From: Bacillus stratosphericus | GTDB taxonomy: Bacteria; Bacillota; Bacilli; Bacillales; Bacillaceae | Length of the DNA: 64,000 nucleotides | Reading direction: 5' to 3' | Assembly (NCBI RefSeq): GCF_020524495.1 | Contig: NZ_JAIVLB010000008.1 | Span: 1 to 64,000 of the forward strand | In this document: in pieces, positions 45,760 through 54,559 of the stretch | Position numbering within the stretch: the first letter of the stretch is position 1 | Layout: every line of letters starts with the position of its first letter | Notes under the pieces: model-generated | What the model saw: the letters and a program-made list of their open reading frames with translations, nothing else | Databases searched by the model: none | Told to the model about the DNA's origin: nothing | Made by a program: the position numbers and the translations under genes

Positions 45760-46206
45760 AGCAAAGGTGGCAGCGCAAAGAGAGAGTGTGGCACAAGCTT
45801 CACATATCACAGTACTTTCAGGTGCTGGTATGAGCACAGAATCGGGTATCCCCGATTTTAGATCAACAGGTGGTGTGTGGACAGAAGATACCTCTAGAAT
45901 GGAGGCAATGAGCGGATCCTATTTTTTATCACACCCTCATCAATTCTGGCCAAAATTCAAGGAATTATTTCAAATGAAAATGAGTGGAGAGTACGAACCA
46001 AATGCGGGACATTACTTTTTGGCAAACCTTGAGAAGCAAGGGAAGCATGTGGATATCTTCACACAAAATATTGACGGCTTGCAAAAAAAGAGGGAAGTCA
46101 GCATGTCTATGAACTGCATGGTTTCATTCAGACTGCCACTTGTCCTTCGTGCCAGACGAAATATGAGCTACCCTATCTACGACATCTCTATAAATATAAA
46201 TCATAA
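45737..46206 (+). pseudogene. srtN: Sir2-type deacetylase SrtN, frameshifted and 3'-truncated
   Basis: The first two thirds match the NAD-dependent sirtuin deacetylase: VLSGAGMSTESGIPDFRS and FTQNIDGL are the NAD and catalytic motifs. At the A-run near 46087 the frame shifts. A one-base correction restores HVYELHGFIQTATCPSCQTK, with the catalytic His and the first zinc CxxC, and then a stop at 46206. The second CxxC and the last ~90 residues of the ~245-residue family are missing. The lesion is therefore double and the enzyme is not functional. The start is uncertain (GTG 45737 or 45752), overlapping yhdY. Confidence 0.85.
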
Positions 46207-46209
46207 AGA

Positions 46210-46235
46210 AACCCCGCACCTTTTTGCGGGGCTTT
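46210..46235. terminator. terminator between srtN remnant and yheN
   Basis: ACCCCGC pairs with GCGGGG(C) around a six-base loop; it lies 14 bases before the convergent yheN stop. Confidence 0.75.
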
Positions 46236-46248
46236 GACGTTTCAAATT

Positions 46249-47103
46249 TTATTGTTGTAGCGGCTTCATTGTTTCATCAAGGACTTCAAATGTATAGCCC
46301 TTTGCTTTTAGCTGTGTGATCAGACTGTTTAAGTATTTTGCGGTAGCTGGGTGATCATGCATTAAAATGATTTTTGGTTCTTTTGGATGTTTTGTCTCAA
46401 GCACTTGCAGCTGATTCAATACCTCTGGTACGTATTTTGAGCTTTTATATTTCCAGTCAAGACTATCAATTGTCCAATCCCAATAAATAAAGCCTTTTTG
46501 TTTTAAACGTATTTTTTGCTGATCTGTTAAATTTGGAACACTGCCATAGGGTGTTCTCACCAGATGAGTATATTCACCTGTGACAGAAGCTAAAATGCGC
46601 TGATCTTCTTTCATTTCGTTGACGGGAGAATCACTTTGTTGATAAAAGCGTTTCACATCATGCGTGATGCCATGAAGCCCTAATTGATGCCCTTCTTGAT
46701 GAAGCCTTTTCACAGCTGCTGGGTGTTCTTTGATCTTTGGCCCAAGCATAAAAAATGTGGCCTTCACTTGATGCGCCTTTAGCACATCTAACAGCTGATT
46801 TAATGTAGCAGAAGGACCATCATCAAAGGTTAAAAAGATCGTTTGATCCGTTACATGTTTGTTTGGGTTGATCTTAAAATGTGCATCTAATGTTTTCGTA
46901 GAATCATCTTTTGCTTTCAGACTTATGCTTGTGTCTCGGAATTGACTGCTCGCAGACATTTCAGCCGGTTGATCTGCTGCCTGCATATTGGTTTTTGACA
47001 TATCCCATATTAAAAAGAGGATCAGTGTAAGAATCACTAAACCAATAGCCTTTGAGAGCAGCAGCGTGTTTGAAGGTGTCTGTTTTTTCGTAACCCGTTG
47101 CAT
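46249..47103 (-). CDS. yheN: membrane-anchored polysaccharide deacetylase YheN
   Basis: A 284-residue protein with an N-terminal anchor helix (about residues 15-32) and an extracellular NodB deacetylase domain (85-280). TFDDGPS carries the metal and catalytic Asp; HGITHDVKR (H-x3-H) gives the zinc ligands; RTPYGSVPN, DWTIDSLDW and ILMHDHP complete the five motifs. It should remove acetyl groups from peptidoglycan or a related polymer. The start at 47103 follows TTGGAGCG. Length fits B. subtilis YheN. Confidence 0.9.
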   Translation of the reverse strand: MQRVTKKQTPSNTLLLSKAIGLVILTLILFLIWDMSKTNMQAADQPAEMSASSQFRDTSISLKAKDDSTKTLDAHFKINPNKHVTDQTIFLTFDDGPSATLNQLLDVLKAHQVKATFFMLGPKIKEHPAAVKRLHQEGHQLGLHGITHDVKRFYQQSDSPVNEMKEDQRILASVTGEYTHLVRTPYGSVPNLTDQQKIRLKQKGFIYWDWTIDSLDWKYKSSKYVPEVLNQLQVLETKHPKEPKIILMHDHPATAKYLNSLITQLKAKGYTFEVLDETMKPLQQ

Positions 47104-47398
47104 TACAATCGCTCCAATAAATCAAAAATTTGTGTCGAATCATGTAGTGGATTCTGTCTTTTTTCGCTGTTTTTTGTCGTGCTTATATTGAGTAAGTATA
47201 CAGGAAAAAAGAGCCTATGAATATAGAAGATGCTAAAAAGTTGGAATCTTTTTCGTTATGAATCTATATTTGTTTCAATAGAAAGTGATCCATTTATTTG
47301 ATCAAAAATCATTCTGAATAATCATTGAAACGTTTTCATTTATCGGCTAAGATAGCATCAGATCCAACCATTAAAGCAAAGCGAAGGGGAGAATCCAT

Positions 47399-48256
47399 AT
47401 GAAAGTATTGTACAATGGAGATTTCATTGAAAAAAAAGATGCACATGTTGATATTGAGGACAGAGGCTACCAATTTGGCGACGGAGTCTATGAGGTCATC
47501 CGTGTATACAATGGTACTTTGTTTACATTAAAAGAGCATACAGAGCGTCTGTTCAAGAGTGCAAAAGAAATCGGCATTCATCTGCAAGGTACGGTATCGG
47601 ATATGGAAAAAAAATTAAAAAAGCTAGTCGCTGACAATCAACTAACAGATGGCGCCGTATATATTCAAGTGACACGAGGGGTAGCACCTCGCAAACACCA
47701 ATATGGTGATTCTCTCACTCCTCAAATCACGGCGTATACGTTCCAAGTGAAAAAGCCTGTTCAAGAGCAGACAACTGGTGCAAAGGCCTTATTATCTGAT
47801 GACCTTCGCTGGTTAAGATGTGATATTAAGAGCTTAAACCTATTATATAACGTCATGGAAAAGCAGAAAGCGTCGGAAGCTGGTGCGTTTGAAGCCATTT
47901 TAATCAGAGACGGCTTTGTGACGGAGGGAACCTCCTCGAATGTATATGCTGTCATTGATGGCGTGATTCGTACACACCCAGCAAACAACCTCATTTTAAA
48001 CGGCATTACCCGTAGAAAACTGCTACAGGTATGTGAGGAAGAGGGGTGCAGTGTCGAAGAAACACGTATCAGCAAAGAAGAGCTGCTGCGTGCTAAAGAA
48101 ATTTTTATCAGTTCAACAACTGCTGAAGTCGTTCCGATTGTTGAGATAGATGGTCAATCAGTAGGAGAAGGTGTTCCTGGAGAGATCACGAAGCGTGTTC
48201 AGGAAGGTTTCCAAAAAAAAATTAAGCAAGAAATTGAAGCATCGATTACTTCATAA
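47399..48256 (+). CDS. dat: D-amino acid aminotransferase Dat
   Basis: A 285-residue fold-type IV PLP enzyme that makes D-glutamate and other D-amino acids for peptidoglycan. The PLP lysine is in [10 protein letters not shown], and [20 protein letters not shown] and [10 protein letters not shown] are family motifs. Begins [17 protein letters not shown] with the conserved [17 protein letters not shown]. The ATG at 47399 follows GAAGGGGAG. A terminator follows. The Na+/H+ antiporter gene nhaC that comes next in B. subtilis is absent. Confidence 0.95.
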   Translation: MKVLYNGDFIEKKDAHVDIEDRGYQFGDGVYEVIRVYNGTLFTLKEHTERLFKSAKEIGIHLQGTVSDMEKKLKKLVADNQLTDGAVYIQVTRGVAPRKHQYGDSLTPQITAYTFQVKKPVQEQTTGAKALLSDDLRWLRCDIKSLNLLYNVMEKQKASEAGAFEAILIRDGFVTEGTSSNVYAVIDGVIRTHPANNLILNGITRRKLLQVCEEEGCSVEETRISKEELLRAKEIFISSTTAEVVPIVEIDGQSVGEGVPGEITKRVQEGFQKKIKQEIEASITS

Positions 48257-48261
48257 ATGAA

Positions 48262-48293
48262 AGAGGCTGTAAACCAATGTTTACAGCCTTTTG
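48262..48293. terminator. bidirectional terminator between dat and nhaX
   Basis: AGGCTGTAAAC pairs perfectly with GTTTACAGCCT around CAAT, followed by TTTTG. Confidence 0.88.
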
Positions 48294-48301
48294 TAATGCA
48301 T

Positions 48302-48808
48302 TTATTTCACAATAAGCACAGGTATATCTGAGTTTGATGATAATTTTTCACTCACACTGCCAAATAGCATTTTTTTTAATCTGCTTTGGTCACGTGCTCC
48401 CATGACGATGAGGTCCGCTGATATGTCTTCAGCATATTCGATAATTGCTTCTGAAGGCTCTCCCTCGACAATTTCTATTTTAGCTTCAAACTGTTCCTCA
48501 TTCAAAATCATCCTCGCTTCTGCAACGACCTCTTCTGTATGGTCTTCAAATATCAAGGGACTTTGCTGTTCATCATGAGGTACATATATAGGGGGTGTTT
48601 GAAGGTCTGCCATGCCGCCGCCGATATAAGCGCCGCCAGTCATTGGGCGCGGTGCATCAAACACCTGTCTGCCTGATTTGCGATCATGTGCATAGGCGAC
48701 GGTGAGCTTGGCATGCAAGGTTTTGGCTAAGGCGATTGCCTTTTTTAACGCTTTCTTACTGTCTTCATGTCCATCAAACGCAATGACCATCCGATCAGCT
48801 TGAAACAA
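48302..48808 (-). CDS. nhaX: universal stress protein NhaX
   Basis: A 168-residue UspA-type nucleotide-binding protein: MVIAFDGHEDSKKAL at the N-terminus and VMGARDQSRLKKMLFGSVSE, the G-x2-G-x9-GS ATP loop, near the end. A 30-residue Gly/Pro-rich insert separates the halves. A TTG start at 48808 (MFQADRMVIAF) is chosen since AAAGGA lies nine bases upstream; ATGs at 48817 and 48814 overlap that site. In B. subtilis it follows nhaC, which is missing here. Confidence 0.85.
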   Translation of the reverse strand: MFQADRMVIAFDGHEDSKKALKKAIALAKTLHAKLTVAYAHDRKSGRQVFDAPRPMTGGAYIGGGMADLQTPPIYVPHDEQQSPLIFEDHTEEVVAEARMILNEEQFEAKIEIVEGEPSEAIIEYAEDISADLIVMGARDQSRLKKMLFGSVSEKLSSNSDIPVLIVK

Positions 48809-48976
48809 TATCATCATTCCTTTCAAAAGGAGTTTTTACACTCATGATATACCCGTTATGAGAAAAACATACACATGATGGTCACGTATTTTTGTTAGAA
48901 AATTTCATTTATTGAAAATAGCGACAGATACTATAAGATAAAAAAATCCTCAAGATCCAAAAGGAGGAAATGTCAT

Positions 48977-49151
48977 ATGCACTTTGGAAGAATGAAATCA
49001 AACTGCATGAATGAGTTGATTCACGTGACAATTACACCTTCATTGGTCATTGAAAAGGAACGATGTTGTGCCAATTGATCGGATGAATCAACGCGTATGT
49101 TGCGTATTTGTCAACATGCGTGACAGCCAAGAAAATATAGAAAGCGGCTAG
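48977..49151 (+). pseudogene. bmrB: leader gene bmrB (yheJ), frameshifted
   Basis: A good ribosome-binding site (AAGGAGG) and ATG at 48977 open MHFGRMKSNCMNELIHVTI, stopping after 33 codons. A one-base shift near 49065 continues instead as NDVVPIDRMNQRVCCVFVNM to a stop at 49151, giving the ~55-residue size of B. subtilis YheJ/BmrB. There BmrB is a leader peptide whose translation controls the multidrug transporter genes bmrC and bmrD behind it. Those genes are destroyed here too, so loss of the leader would have no cost. Confidence 0.7.
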
Positions 49152-49171
49152 CTTTAAAAGGAGAGAAGAAC

Positions 49172-49615
49172 ATGTTTTCAGTATTTGCGAAATTAGGCTG
49201 GTTCTTTAAAGAAGAGTGGAGGCGATATACGATTGCTATTATGCTGCTCCTTATTGTGAATGTGCTTGAAATGCTACCCCAAAGGTATCTTGGACAGGCA
49301 GTTGATGACATTCGTTCTGGTCAATTTGTGTCCATTGGGGCACTCTATGCGTTTGTCGATTATTTAAATCGATTGTTCCAGCCGATTACAGGCATCGTGA
49401 ATCAATTTTCCAGATTAGAATTAGCAAGGGTATCATCTGAAAGGGTCTTTCGATTATTAAATGAGCCACGAACTGAAATGGAAGAACTTGTGCAGAAGAA
49501 AATAGAGGGACACGTTCAGTTTCAGGATGTCACCTTTGCCTATAACGAAGGAAAAAATGTATTAAAGAACTTCACCTTTGAATCCAAAAAAGGTCAAACC
49601 GTTGCTAGCAGCTAA
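49172..49615 (+). pseudogene. bmrC: bmrC-bmrD deletion relic (in-frame chimera of two ABC half-transporters)
   Basis: The 147-residue frame starts like BmrC/YheI (MFSVFAKLGWFFKEEWRRYT, first membrane helix) for about 49 residues. It then switches to the last membrane helix and nucleotide-binding-domain start of BmrD/YheH: YAFVDYLNRLFQPITGIVNQ, LELARVSSERVFRLL and FAYNEGKNVLKNF. It ends at KKGQTVASS, just before the Walker A. A deletion of roughly 3 kb fused the two genes in frame. Neither ATP-binding domain is complete, so no transport function remains. AGGAGAG precedes the ATG. Confidence 0.85.
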
Positions 49616-49683
49616 AAGTGAACAGCCAAAAAAAGAGTTTCCTTCAGTTCGAAAGCGGCTCTTTTTGATACCATTAAGTGACG

Positions 49684-49722
49684 AAAAAAGTCGAGGCTTT
49701 ATGTTATCGCCTCGACTTTTTC
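49684..49722. terminator. terminator between bmr relic and yheG
   Basis: AAAAAAGTCGAGGC pairs with GCCTCGACTTTTT, a strong stem with T-runs on both strands. Confidence 0.88.
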
Positions 49723-49753
49723 CTTGTTGTATATGGTTTGCACGGGCAAAAGG

Positions 49754-50371
49754 TTAATAAGCGATGCCGACTCGCTGATGCAAAAATTCCTTCGAATTTA
49801 ACTGCTGATATAAAAAGTGTGCCGTATCTTCAACTGAAATTTCCTTTCCATATATAGGGAGAAAATCTTTTTCATAGCGATATGACCGTGTCACTTCTCC
49901 ATCTGGTAAATAGGTTGGACAAATAATGGTCCAATCTAGTTCAGTCGATTGAATGATTTCAAAGGCTTTCGCATGCTCTTTGGCTGGCCGGGTAGTGGTT
50001 CGCTTTGATTCATTTGTTTCAAAGCGGTAAAGTTCCGGTTGCTGCCTTGCTTTTAAAATACCCGCAGTGCCAATCGTAATGATTCTTGATGTCCCTGTTT
50101 GCTTCATGGCTTGTACGATATGCTCCATTGAAATAGATAATGTATCATCACCATCTGTCGATAGACAGCTCACAACAATATCTGATCCTTTGATTGTCTC
50201 AAGCACATCCTCTTGATTTCTTGAATTGCCAGTGACTTGAAACATACCCGCAAGCATTCCTTCCCGGTTTGTCCGAACTAAAGAACGAACCATGTAACGA
50301 TCATCTACTTGAACAAAACGAAGAAATGCTTGTCCTACACGTCCATGAGCACCGAAAAGTGCTATTTTCAT
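49754..50371 (-). CDS. yheG: NAD(P)-binding oxidoreductase YheG
   Basis: A 205-residue atypical short-chain dehydrogenase-like protein (NmrA/SDR5 group). The nucleotide loop is LFGAHGRVGQAF; GSDIVVSCLSTDG and IITIGTAGI follow. The Tyr-x3-Lys of classical dehydrogenases is not obvious, so it may bind NADP without catalysis. The ATG at 50371 has GGAGGG upstream; an earlier in-frame start lacks one. Matches B. subtilis YheG in length. Confidence 0.85.
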   Translation of the reverse strand: MKIALFGAHGRVGQAFLRFVQVDDRYMVRSLVRTNREGMLAGMFQVTGNSRNQEDVLETIKGSDIVVSCLSTDGDDTLSISMEHIVQAMKQTGTSRIITIGTAGILKARQQPELYRFETNESKRTTTRPAKEHAKAFEIIQSTELDWTIICPTYLPDGEVTRSYRYEKDFLPIYGKEISVEDTAHFLYQQLNSKEFLHQRVGIAY

Positions 50372-50427
50372 CTGTTCGATCCCTCCACTACATACTATAA
50401 GTGAAAAGAACCCAAAATGGTACAATT

Positions 50428-50544
50428 TTATGTCATGCTTTTTCTGTAAAGATGAAAGGATCGAATACTATGAGCATATTCACATAATAGAGAGAGTCCT
50501 ACAAATTGGAAAATCTCAAAATTCATACCGGAAATAATGTCCAT
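50428..50544 (-). CDS. yheF: small peptide, possibly YheF
   Basis: A 38-residue frame beginning MDIISGMNFEIFQFVGLSLL, with AAAGGAG upstream at usable spacing. Moderately hydrophobic in the first half and basic at the end (SFHLYRKSMT). Its place between yheG and the sspB gene is that of B. subtilis yheF, a 41-codon gene, but I cannot verify the sequence match. Confidence 0.45.
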   Translation of the reverse strand: MDIISGMNFEIFQFVGLSLLCEYAHSIRSFHLYRKSMT

Positions 50545-50605
50545 GAAGATCCGCTCCTTTCTCATACATAGTATGAGTAGAAAGGGAATTTGTGAGGGAT
50601 AAAAG

Positions 50606-50638
50606 CAAAAAAAGAAGACACCATAAGAGGTGCCTTCT
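50606..50638 (-). terminator. terminator of sspB
   Basis: AGAAGACACC pairs with GGTGCCTTCT (one mismatch); on the minus strand a T-run follows. Confidence 0.8.
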
Positions 50639-50655
50639 ATGATCCAGATATGAAA

Positions 50656-50859
50656 TTAAGCTTTTGTTCCGCCAAGGTTTTGCTGAGCGTAAGACACAAG
50701 ACGTTTTGTGATTTCTCCACCAACTGAACCGTTAGCACGAGCTGTTGTTTCTGCTCCAAGGTTTACACCAAATTCAGAAGCGATTTCGTATTTCATTTGA
50801 TCGATTGCTTGCTCTGCTCCTGGAACGAGTAATTGATTTGATCTATTAGAATTTTCCAT
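50656..50859 (-). CDS. sspB: alpha/beta-type small acid-soluble spore protein
   Basis: A 67-residue DNA-binding spore protein. It has the germination-protease site EIASEFGV, the conserved [21 protein letters not shown] and a glutamine-rich C-terminal end. It coats spore DNA in an A-like form, protecting against UV and heat, and is degraded for amino acids on germination. AAAGGAGATTCACATC precedes the ATG. The position equals sspB of B. subtilis; transcription by SigG is expected from the family, although I cannot mark the promoter with confidence. Confidence 0.93.
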   Translation of the reverse strand: MENSNRSNQLLVPGAEQAIDQMKYEIASEFGVNLGAETTARANGSVGGEITKRLVSYAQQNLGGTKA

Positions 50860-51043
50860 GATGTGAATCTCCTTTTTATATATGATTTAGTTTGGTTGGG
50901 TTTTCTGGAATCGCACCAGCGAAATGTTCAAGTCATTTGCCACTTGGCGAAACCCAATACGATATCCGCCTGATACTAAGTATTATGGATATTTGCGATG
51001 AAAACATACGAAAAAAGGCCATGGTAAATGTTGTTTCAACATG

Positions 51044-51073
51044 CAAAAAAACATCACCCGATAGTGAGTGATG
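51044..51073 (-). terminator. terminator of msmX
   Basis: CATCAC and GTGATG form a stem; on the minus strand it is followed by T7, 18 bases past the msmX stop. Confidence 0.75.
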
Positions 51074-51090
51074 GTGCACGAGAACTTCTC

Positions 51091-52197
51091 TTATTCAATT
51101 GAGCGAATGCGCAGTTCAGTTTCAGCATCGAAAAAGTGAGCTTTATTCATATCGATGGCAAGTGGTATAGACTGACCTGTCTGAACATCTGTATGAGAAT
51201 CAACACGTGCAATAAACGATTGACCATCAAGAGAAGAATAAAGCATCTTTTCTGCTCCCATTAATTCAGCCATTTCTACATTTGCCTCAATTTTTGTTCC
51301 TTCAGATGCCTGTATAAACACAGGCTCATCATGGAGGTCTTCTGGCCTGATGCCTAGAATGACATCCTTTCCAATATAGCCCTGCCTACGTAATACCTTC
51401 ATTTTTCCTTCTGGCACACGAATGTGCGTTTTTCCAATGGCTATGGTGCCTTCAGAAAGCTTTCCTGTAAAAAAGTTCATCGCAGGAGAGCCAATGAATC
51501 CGCCTACAAAAACATTCTCTGGGTTTTCATAAACATCCTTCGGCGCACCAATCTGCTGAATAAAGCCATCTTTCATGACTACAAGACGGGTAGCCATTGT
51601 CATCGCTTCAGTCTGATCATGTGTAACATAGATAAATGTCGTTTGCAGGCGCTGATGAAGTTTAGAAATTTCAGCTCGCATTTGAACACGTAGTTTCGCA
51701 TCTAAGTTAGAGAGCGGTTCATCCAAAAGATAGACTTTTGCATCGCGCACAATCGCTCTGCCAAGTGAAACACGCTGTCTTTGACCGCCAGACAATGTTT
51801 TTGGTTTTCTGTCTAAGTATTGTTCAAGCCCTAATATTTTAGCGGCATTTCTAACCCGCTCATCAATTTCTATTTTAGGAAACTTCCGAAGCTTTAACCC
51901 AAAAGCCATATTATCGTACACGTTCATGTGAGGATATAATGCATAGTTTTGAAAAACCATTGCGATATCCCGGTCTTTTGGTGCCACGTCATTCATCCGT
52001 TTACCGTCTAACAGAAAGTCCCCTTGTGAAATCTCTTCAAGACCTGCAATCATACGAAGGGTGGTTGATTTTCCGCACCCCGATGGACCAACAAACACAA
52101 TAAATTCTTTATCCTGTATATGTAGATCAAAGTTATCTACTGCTGTTACCTTGTTATCGTACACTTTATAAATTTGATTGAGTATCATTTCAGCCAT
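51091..52197 (-). CDS. msmX: MsmX-type multi-sugar ABC transporter ATPase
   Basis: A 368-residue ABC ATPase of the CUT1 (MalK/UgpC) family. Walker A is GPSGCGKSTT, the Q-loop is VFQNYALYPHM, the signature is LSGGQRQRV, Walker B is LLDEPLSNLDA and the H-loop is THDQTEAM. The C-terminal OB-like regulatory domain begins near residue 240. One such ATPase, MsmX, energises several sugar importers in B. subtilis, where the gene lies elsewhere. No permease genes are adjacent, which supports the shared-ATPase role. GGGAGG precedes the ATG. A cre-like sequence lies upstream. Confidence 0.9.
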   Translation of the reverse strand: MAEMILNQIYKVYDNKVTAVDNFDLHIQDKEFIVFVGPSGCGKSTTLRMIAGLEEISQGDFLLDGKRMNDVAPKDRDIAMVFQNYALYPHMNVYDNMAFGLKLRKFPKIEIDERVRNAAKILGLEQYLDRKPKTLSGGQRQRVSLGRAIVRDAKVYLLDEPLSNLDAKLRVQMRAEISKLHQRLQTTFIYVTHDQTEAMTMATRLVVMKDGFIQQIGAPKDVYENPENVFVGGFIGSPAMNFFTGKLSEGTIAIGKTHIRVPEGKMKVLRRQGYIGKDVILGIRPEDLHDEPVFIQASEGTKIEANVEMAELMGAEKMLYSSLDGQSFIARVDSHTDVQTGQSIPLAIDMNKAHFFDAETELRIRSIE

Positions 52198-52222
52198 AGA
52201 TGATAGCCTCCCAGTCCCTTTT

Positions 52223-52236
52223 TGAAAGCGTTTTAC
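52223..52236. promoter_or_regulatory. cre-like sequence upstream of msmX
   Basis: TGAAAGCGTTTTAC keeps the TGAAA-CG core of the catabolite-responsive element but departs from the consensus at the last two bases. It lies 26 bases upstream of the msmX start. CcpA control is plausible for a sugar-transport ATPase. Confidence 0.4.
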
Positions 52237-52380
52237 TAATGAATAAAGTGTATAAAATAGGTGAGATTCTGTAAATGGACAACGTGCACAACATCTTATT
52301 TTATTTTTGGGCAGGGTGCTTACGTAAACCGTTTCTTATGAAAGATCGAAAAAATTCATCATAAAATAGGCAGCCGAAGC

Positions 52381-52797
52381 TTATTGAAAATGTCGTCCTG
52401 TTCGCTCAATAAATTTATCGATTGGATATTGAAGGCTGTTTCTGAGAACGTATAAAGTTTTTGATGCCTGCGATGTATTTAAATTACATTGCATATAGGT
52501 CATAAGGGTGCGGAAAACATCCCGATCAAAGACTGTTTCTTTAAATGCATCAGAAATAGCGTTAGAAACACGGAGGCATCATATTGAATGAGGGATGAAA
52601 AATTGGTAAAGTATTGTAACCCCTGATCTAAGATTTCCTCGTTGCATGTAATGCTCGTTTGGTTGTAAAAAGACGGAATCTGTTAGAAAGTCACTTGTGA
52701 TGGCCTGAGACAAATCATTTGGACGATTTAGTTCACCTTTTTCAAAGAATGTGTTTGTCAGTTGTTGGTTAGCTGATGATATGGTGTCCGTAAACAA
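52381..52797 (-). pseudogene. relic of a PucR/CdaR-family transcriptional regulator
   Basis: In the 3' part, the frame reads FDRDVFRTLMTYMQCNLNTS, then SKTLYVLRNSLQYPIDKF, the C-terminal helix-turn-helix of PucR/CdaR-type regulators (normally ...TLxxYFxxNxNxxxTAxxLxxHRNTLxYRL). A piece in another frame (52579-52797) lies upstream. Stops and a frame change separate them, and the several hundred upstream codons of a full regulator are absent. It sits next to msmX and may once have controlled a sugar-use gene. Confidence 0.7.
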
Positions 52798-52835
52798 GCT
52801 TAAACTTTTCTAAATAGAGAGGCTCCTTAAACAGT

Positions 52836-53045
52836 TTAATCATAGACATGGAATAGCATTAGTTCGTGGATTTCTTCTTTTAAGGTTGGTTCGACTTCAT
52901 ATGGCGGAAGCTGGGAGCCCCATTCTATATCACCTGTTTTGTGGTAAATGCCTTCATAGTGTGCACCATTGTGGAAAAAGGATATTTTCCAGCCTGGCAT
53001 TTGTGCTTTTCTAAAAAGGGGTTTCCATTGAAAATGAGAAATCAT
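52836..53045 (-). CDS. yheE: YheE family protein (DUF5342)
   Basis: A 69-residue protein, MISHFQWKPLFRKAQMPGWK and so on, rich in aromatic residues (WKISFFHNGAHYEGIYH). It corresponds to B. subtilis YheE (72 residues) by position and size. AAGGAGG lies upstream. Function unknown; genes around it are spore-related. Confidence 0.82.
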   Translation of the reverse strand: MISHFQWKPLFRKAQMPGWKISFFHNGAHYEGIYHKTGDIEWGSQLPPYEVEPTLKEEIHELMLFHVYD

Positions 53046-53200
53046 ATCTTCATTGCCTCCTTGCTTTTATTGATGAAACAATAAGTACATACGACAATAC
53101 GGAAACAACCTTTGCATTTGATTGTATTGTATCTCATCTAGTGAAAATAGCATAGGAAAAGCATAGATTTAAGACCACCGTCACGAGAATAGAAAAACAA

Positions 53201-54559
53201 TCAATTGACTGTAGCGTGGTCTGTAATAGTGAGTGCTGTTTGTGATAGGTAAGAAGAGTAATCCACGATTCTTTTGCCAATGAGCCATTCTGAGTTTTTC
53301 AATGACGCATGCTGGAAAATCTCACGACCGGGACGAGAATTGGCTTCAAACATCCAAATAGCACCAGTGTGATCAATTCCTAAATCAAAGCCAATTTCAC
53401 CAATAAAGCCTGGCATTTTTTCATCTATCACCTGACTAAGGGTGATAGCGGTTTCAGAAAGCTGTTGCAGCATCTGTAATCGCGTCTTTGCTTCAGGAAA
53501 GACAACATTCAGTGTTTTGACAGTTCCACCATGTAACTGATGGGTGGTGACTGTGTGATCTCCTGAGGCTTTTGCCGCTACTGCCGTGACTGTCCAATGA
53601 CCGTTCTTATTTTTATTTGTATGAACTCTGAAATCCAGCAGTTGGTTCTCTATTTGCAGCAATTCAATGCCTTGTTGGGCTATATAGTCATGAATGACAC
53701 AATCCTTTCGGAATTGTTTAATAAAATCGTCTACTGATTCATATCGAATGCCCATTCCTCTATTTGTACATATAGTCATCCCGCTTTCCGTTGCTGTTAA
53801 CCGATAAATACCGTCTCCGTGACTTCCATTCATCGGTTTTAAGTAGATAACATGATGAAGATGGAGAAGTGTTTTGATTTTCATTATAACATCAGCAGGA
53901 TCTAATTGTATGGAATGGGGGAGGAAGAACATTGTTCGCTCATCTGTCATTAGTTGGTCATGAATATGCCATTTATTAAAAAAATAAGGGTTGAACCAAG
54001 GGAAATCATATTCTTGAGTGAGTTTTCGCTTTGTTTCCTGAACAAATGCTGACTGAGTAGCTTTTCTATTTGGAAGCCGGTCATAAACAACAGATGGCAG
54101 AGGAAGTCGTTTTTTGATCCATTTTTTCTGCTGATACAGCAGTCCTTCTACTGTTCCTCGTTCCCAATCAATAGAATGAGTGCCAAAAAGGTAGGCAATA
54201 CCAGCGTGTTGTCTGAAAGATTGTAGAAGCTTGATAAAAAAATCTGACCTTGCTCCTAAAGGCTGCGATTTCTGCTCAAAGCCAGCAGTGAAAATACCGA
54301 TGAGTGGCCCTATATAAAGGGCTTGATCAACGATTACTACATCAGCTTTTGATTCGTAAGGAATCAGTAAATCACTGTATATATCTGCTGATAATAATAT
54401 TTTATGTGAGTGTTGATGGTAGGAAATAGTGAATCCGTCTACTAAATGAGACCCTAAAGCAACGGAATGTATCTCTATTTGCTGTTTAAATTGAATAGGA
54501 AGATGTACTGTCTTTTCACTTGTGAGGTGAGATACGATGGTGAAACGTTTTTTGTTCAT
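53201..54559 (-). CDS. yheD: endospore coat-associated protein YheD (ATP-grasp)
   Basis: A 452-residue YheC/YheD-family protein. An N-terminal domain (1-190) is followed by an ATP-grasp fold with VIYLKPMNGSHGDGIYRLT (ATP-binding Lys) and GFIGEIGFDLGIDHTGAIWM with FEANSRPGRE (metal and catalytic residues). In B. subtilis YheD sits around the forespore and depends on coat morphogenetic proteins. The start at 54559 follows AAGGAGG; a longer in-frame form reaches 54604 without a site. It overlaps yheC, which is broken upstream. Confidence 0.88.
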   Translation of the reverse strand: MNKKRFTIVSHLTSEKTVHLPIQFKQQIEIHSVALGSHLVDGFTISYHQHSHKILLSADIYSDLLIPYESKADVVIVDQALYIGPLIGIFTAGFEQKSQPLGARSDFFIKLLQSFRQHAGIAYLFGTHSIDWERGTVEGLLYQQKKWIKKRLPLPSVVYDRLPNRKATQSAFVQETKRKLTQEYDFPWFNPYFFNKWHIHDQLMTDERTMFFLPHSIQLDPADVIMKIKTLLHLHHVIYLKPMNGSHGDGIYRLTATESGMTICTNRGMGIRYESVDDFIKQFRKDCVIHDYIAQQGIELLQIENQLLDFRVHTNKNKNGHWTVTAVAAKASGDHTVTTHQLHGGTVKTLNVVFPEAKTRLQMLQQLSETAITLSQVIDEKMPGFIGEIGFDLGIDHTGAIWMFEANSRPGREIFQHASLKNSEWLIGKRIVDYSSYLSQTALTITDHATVN

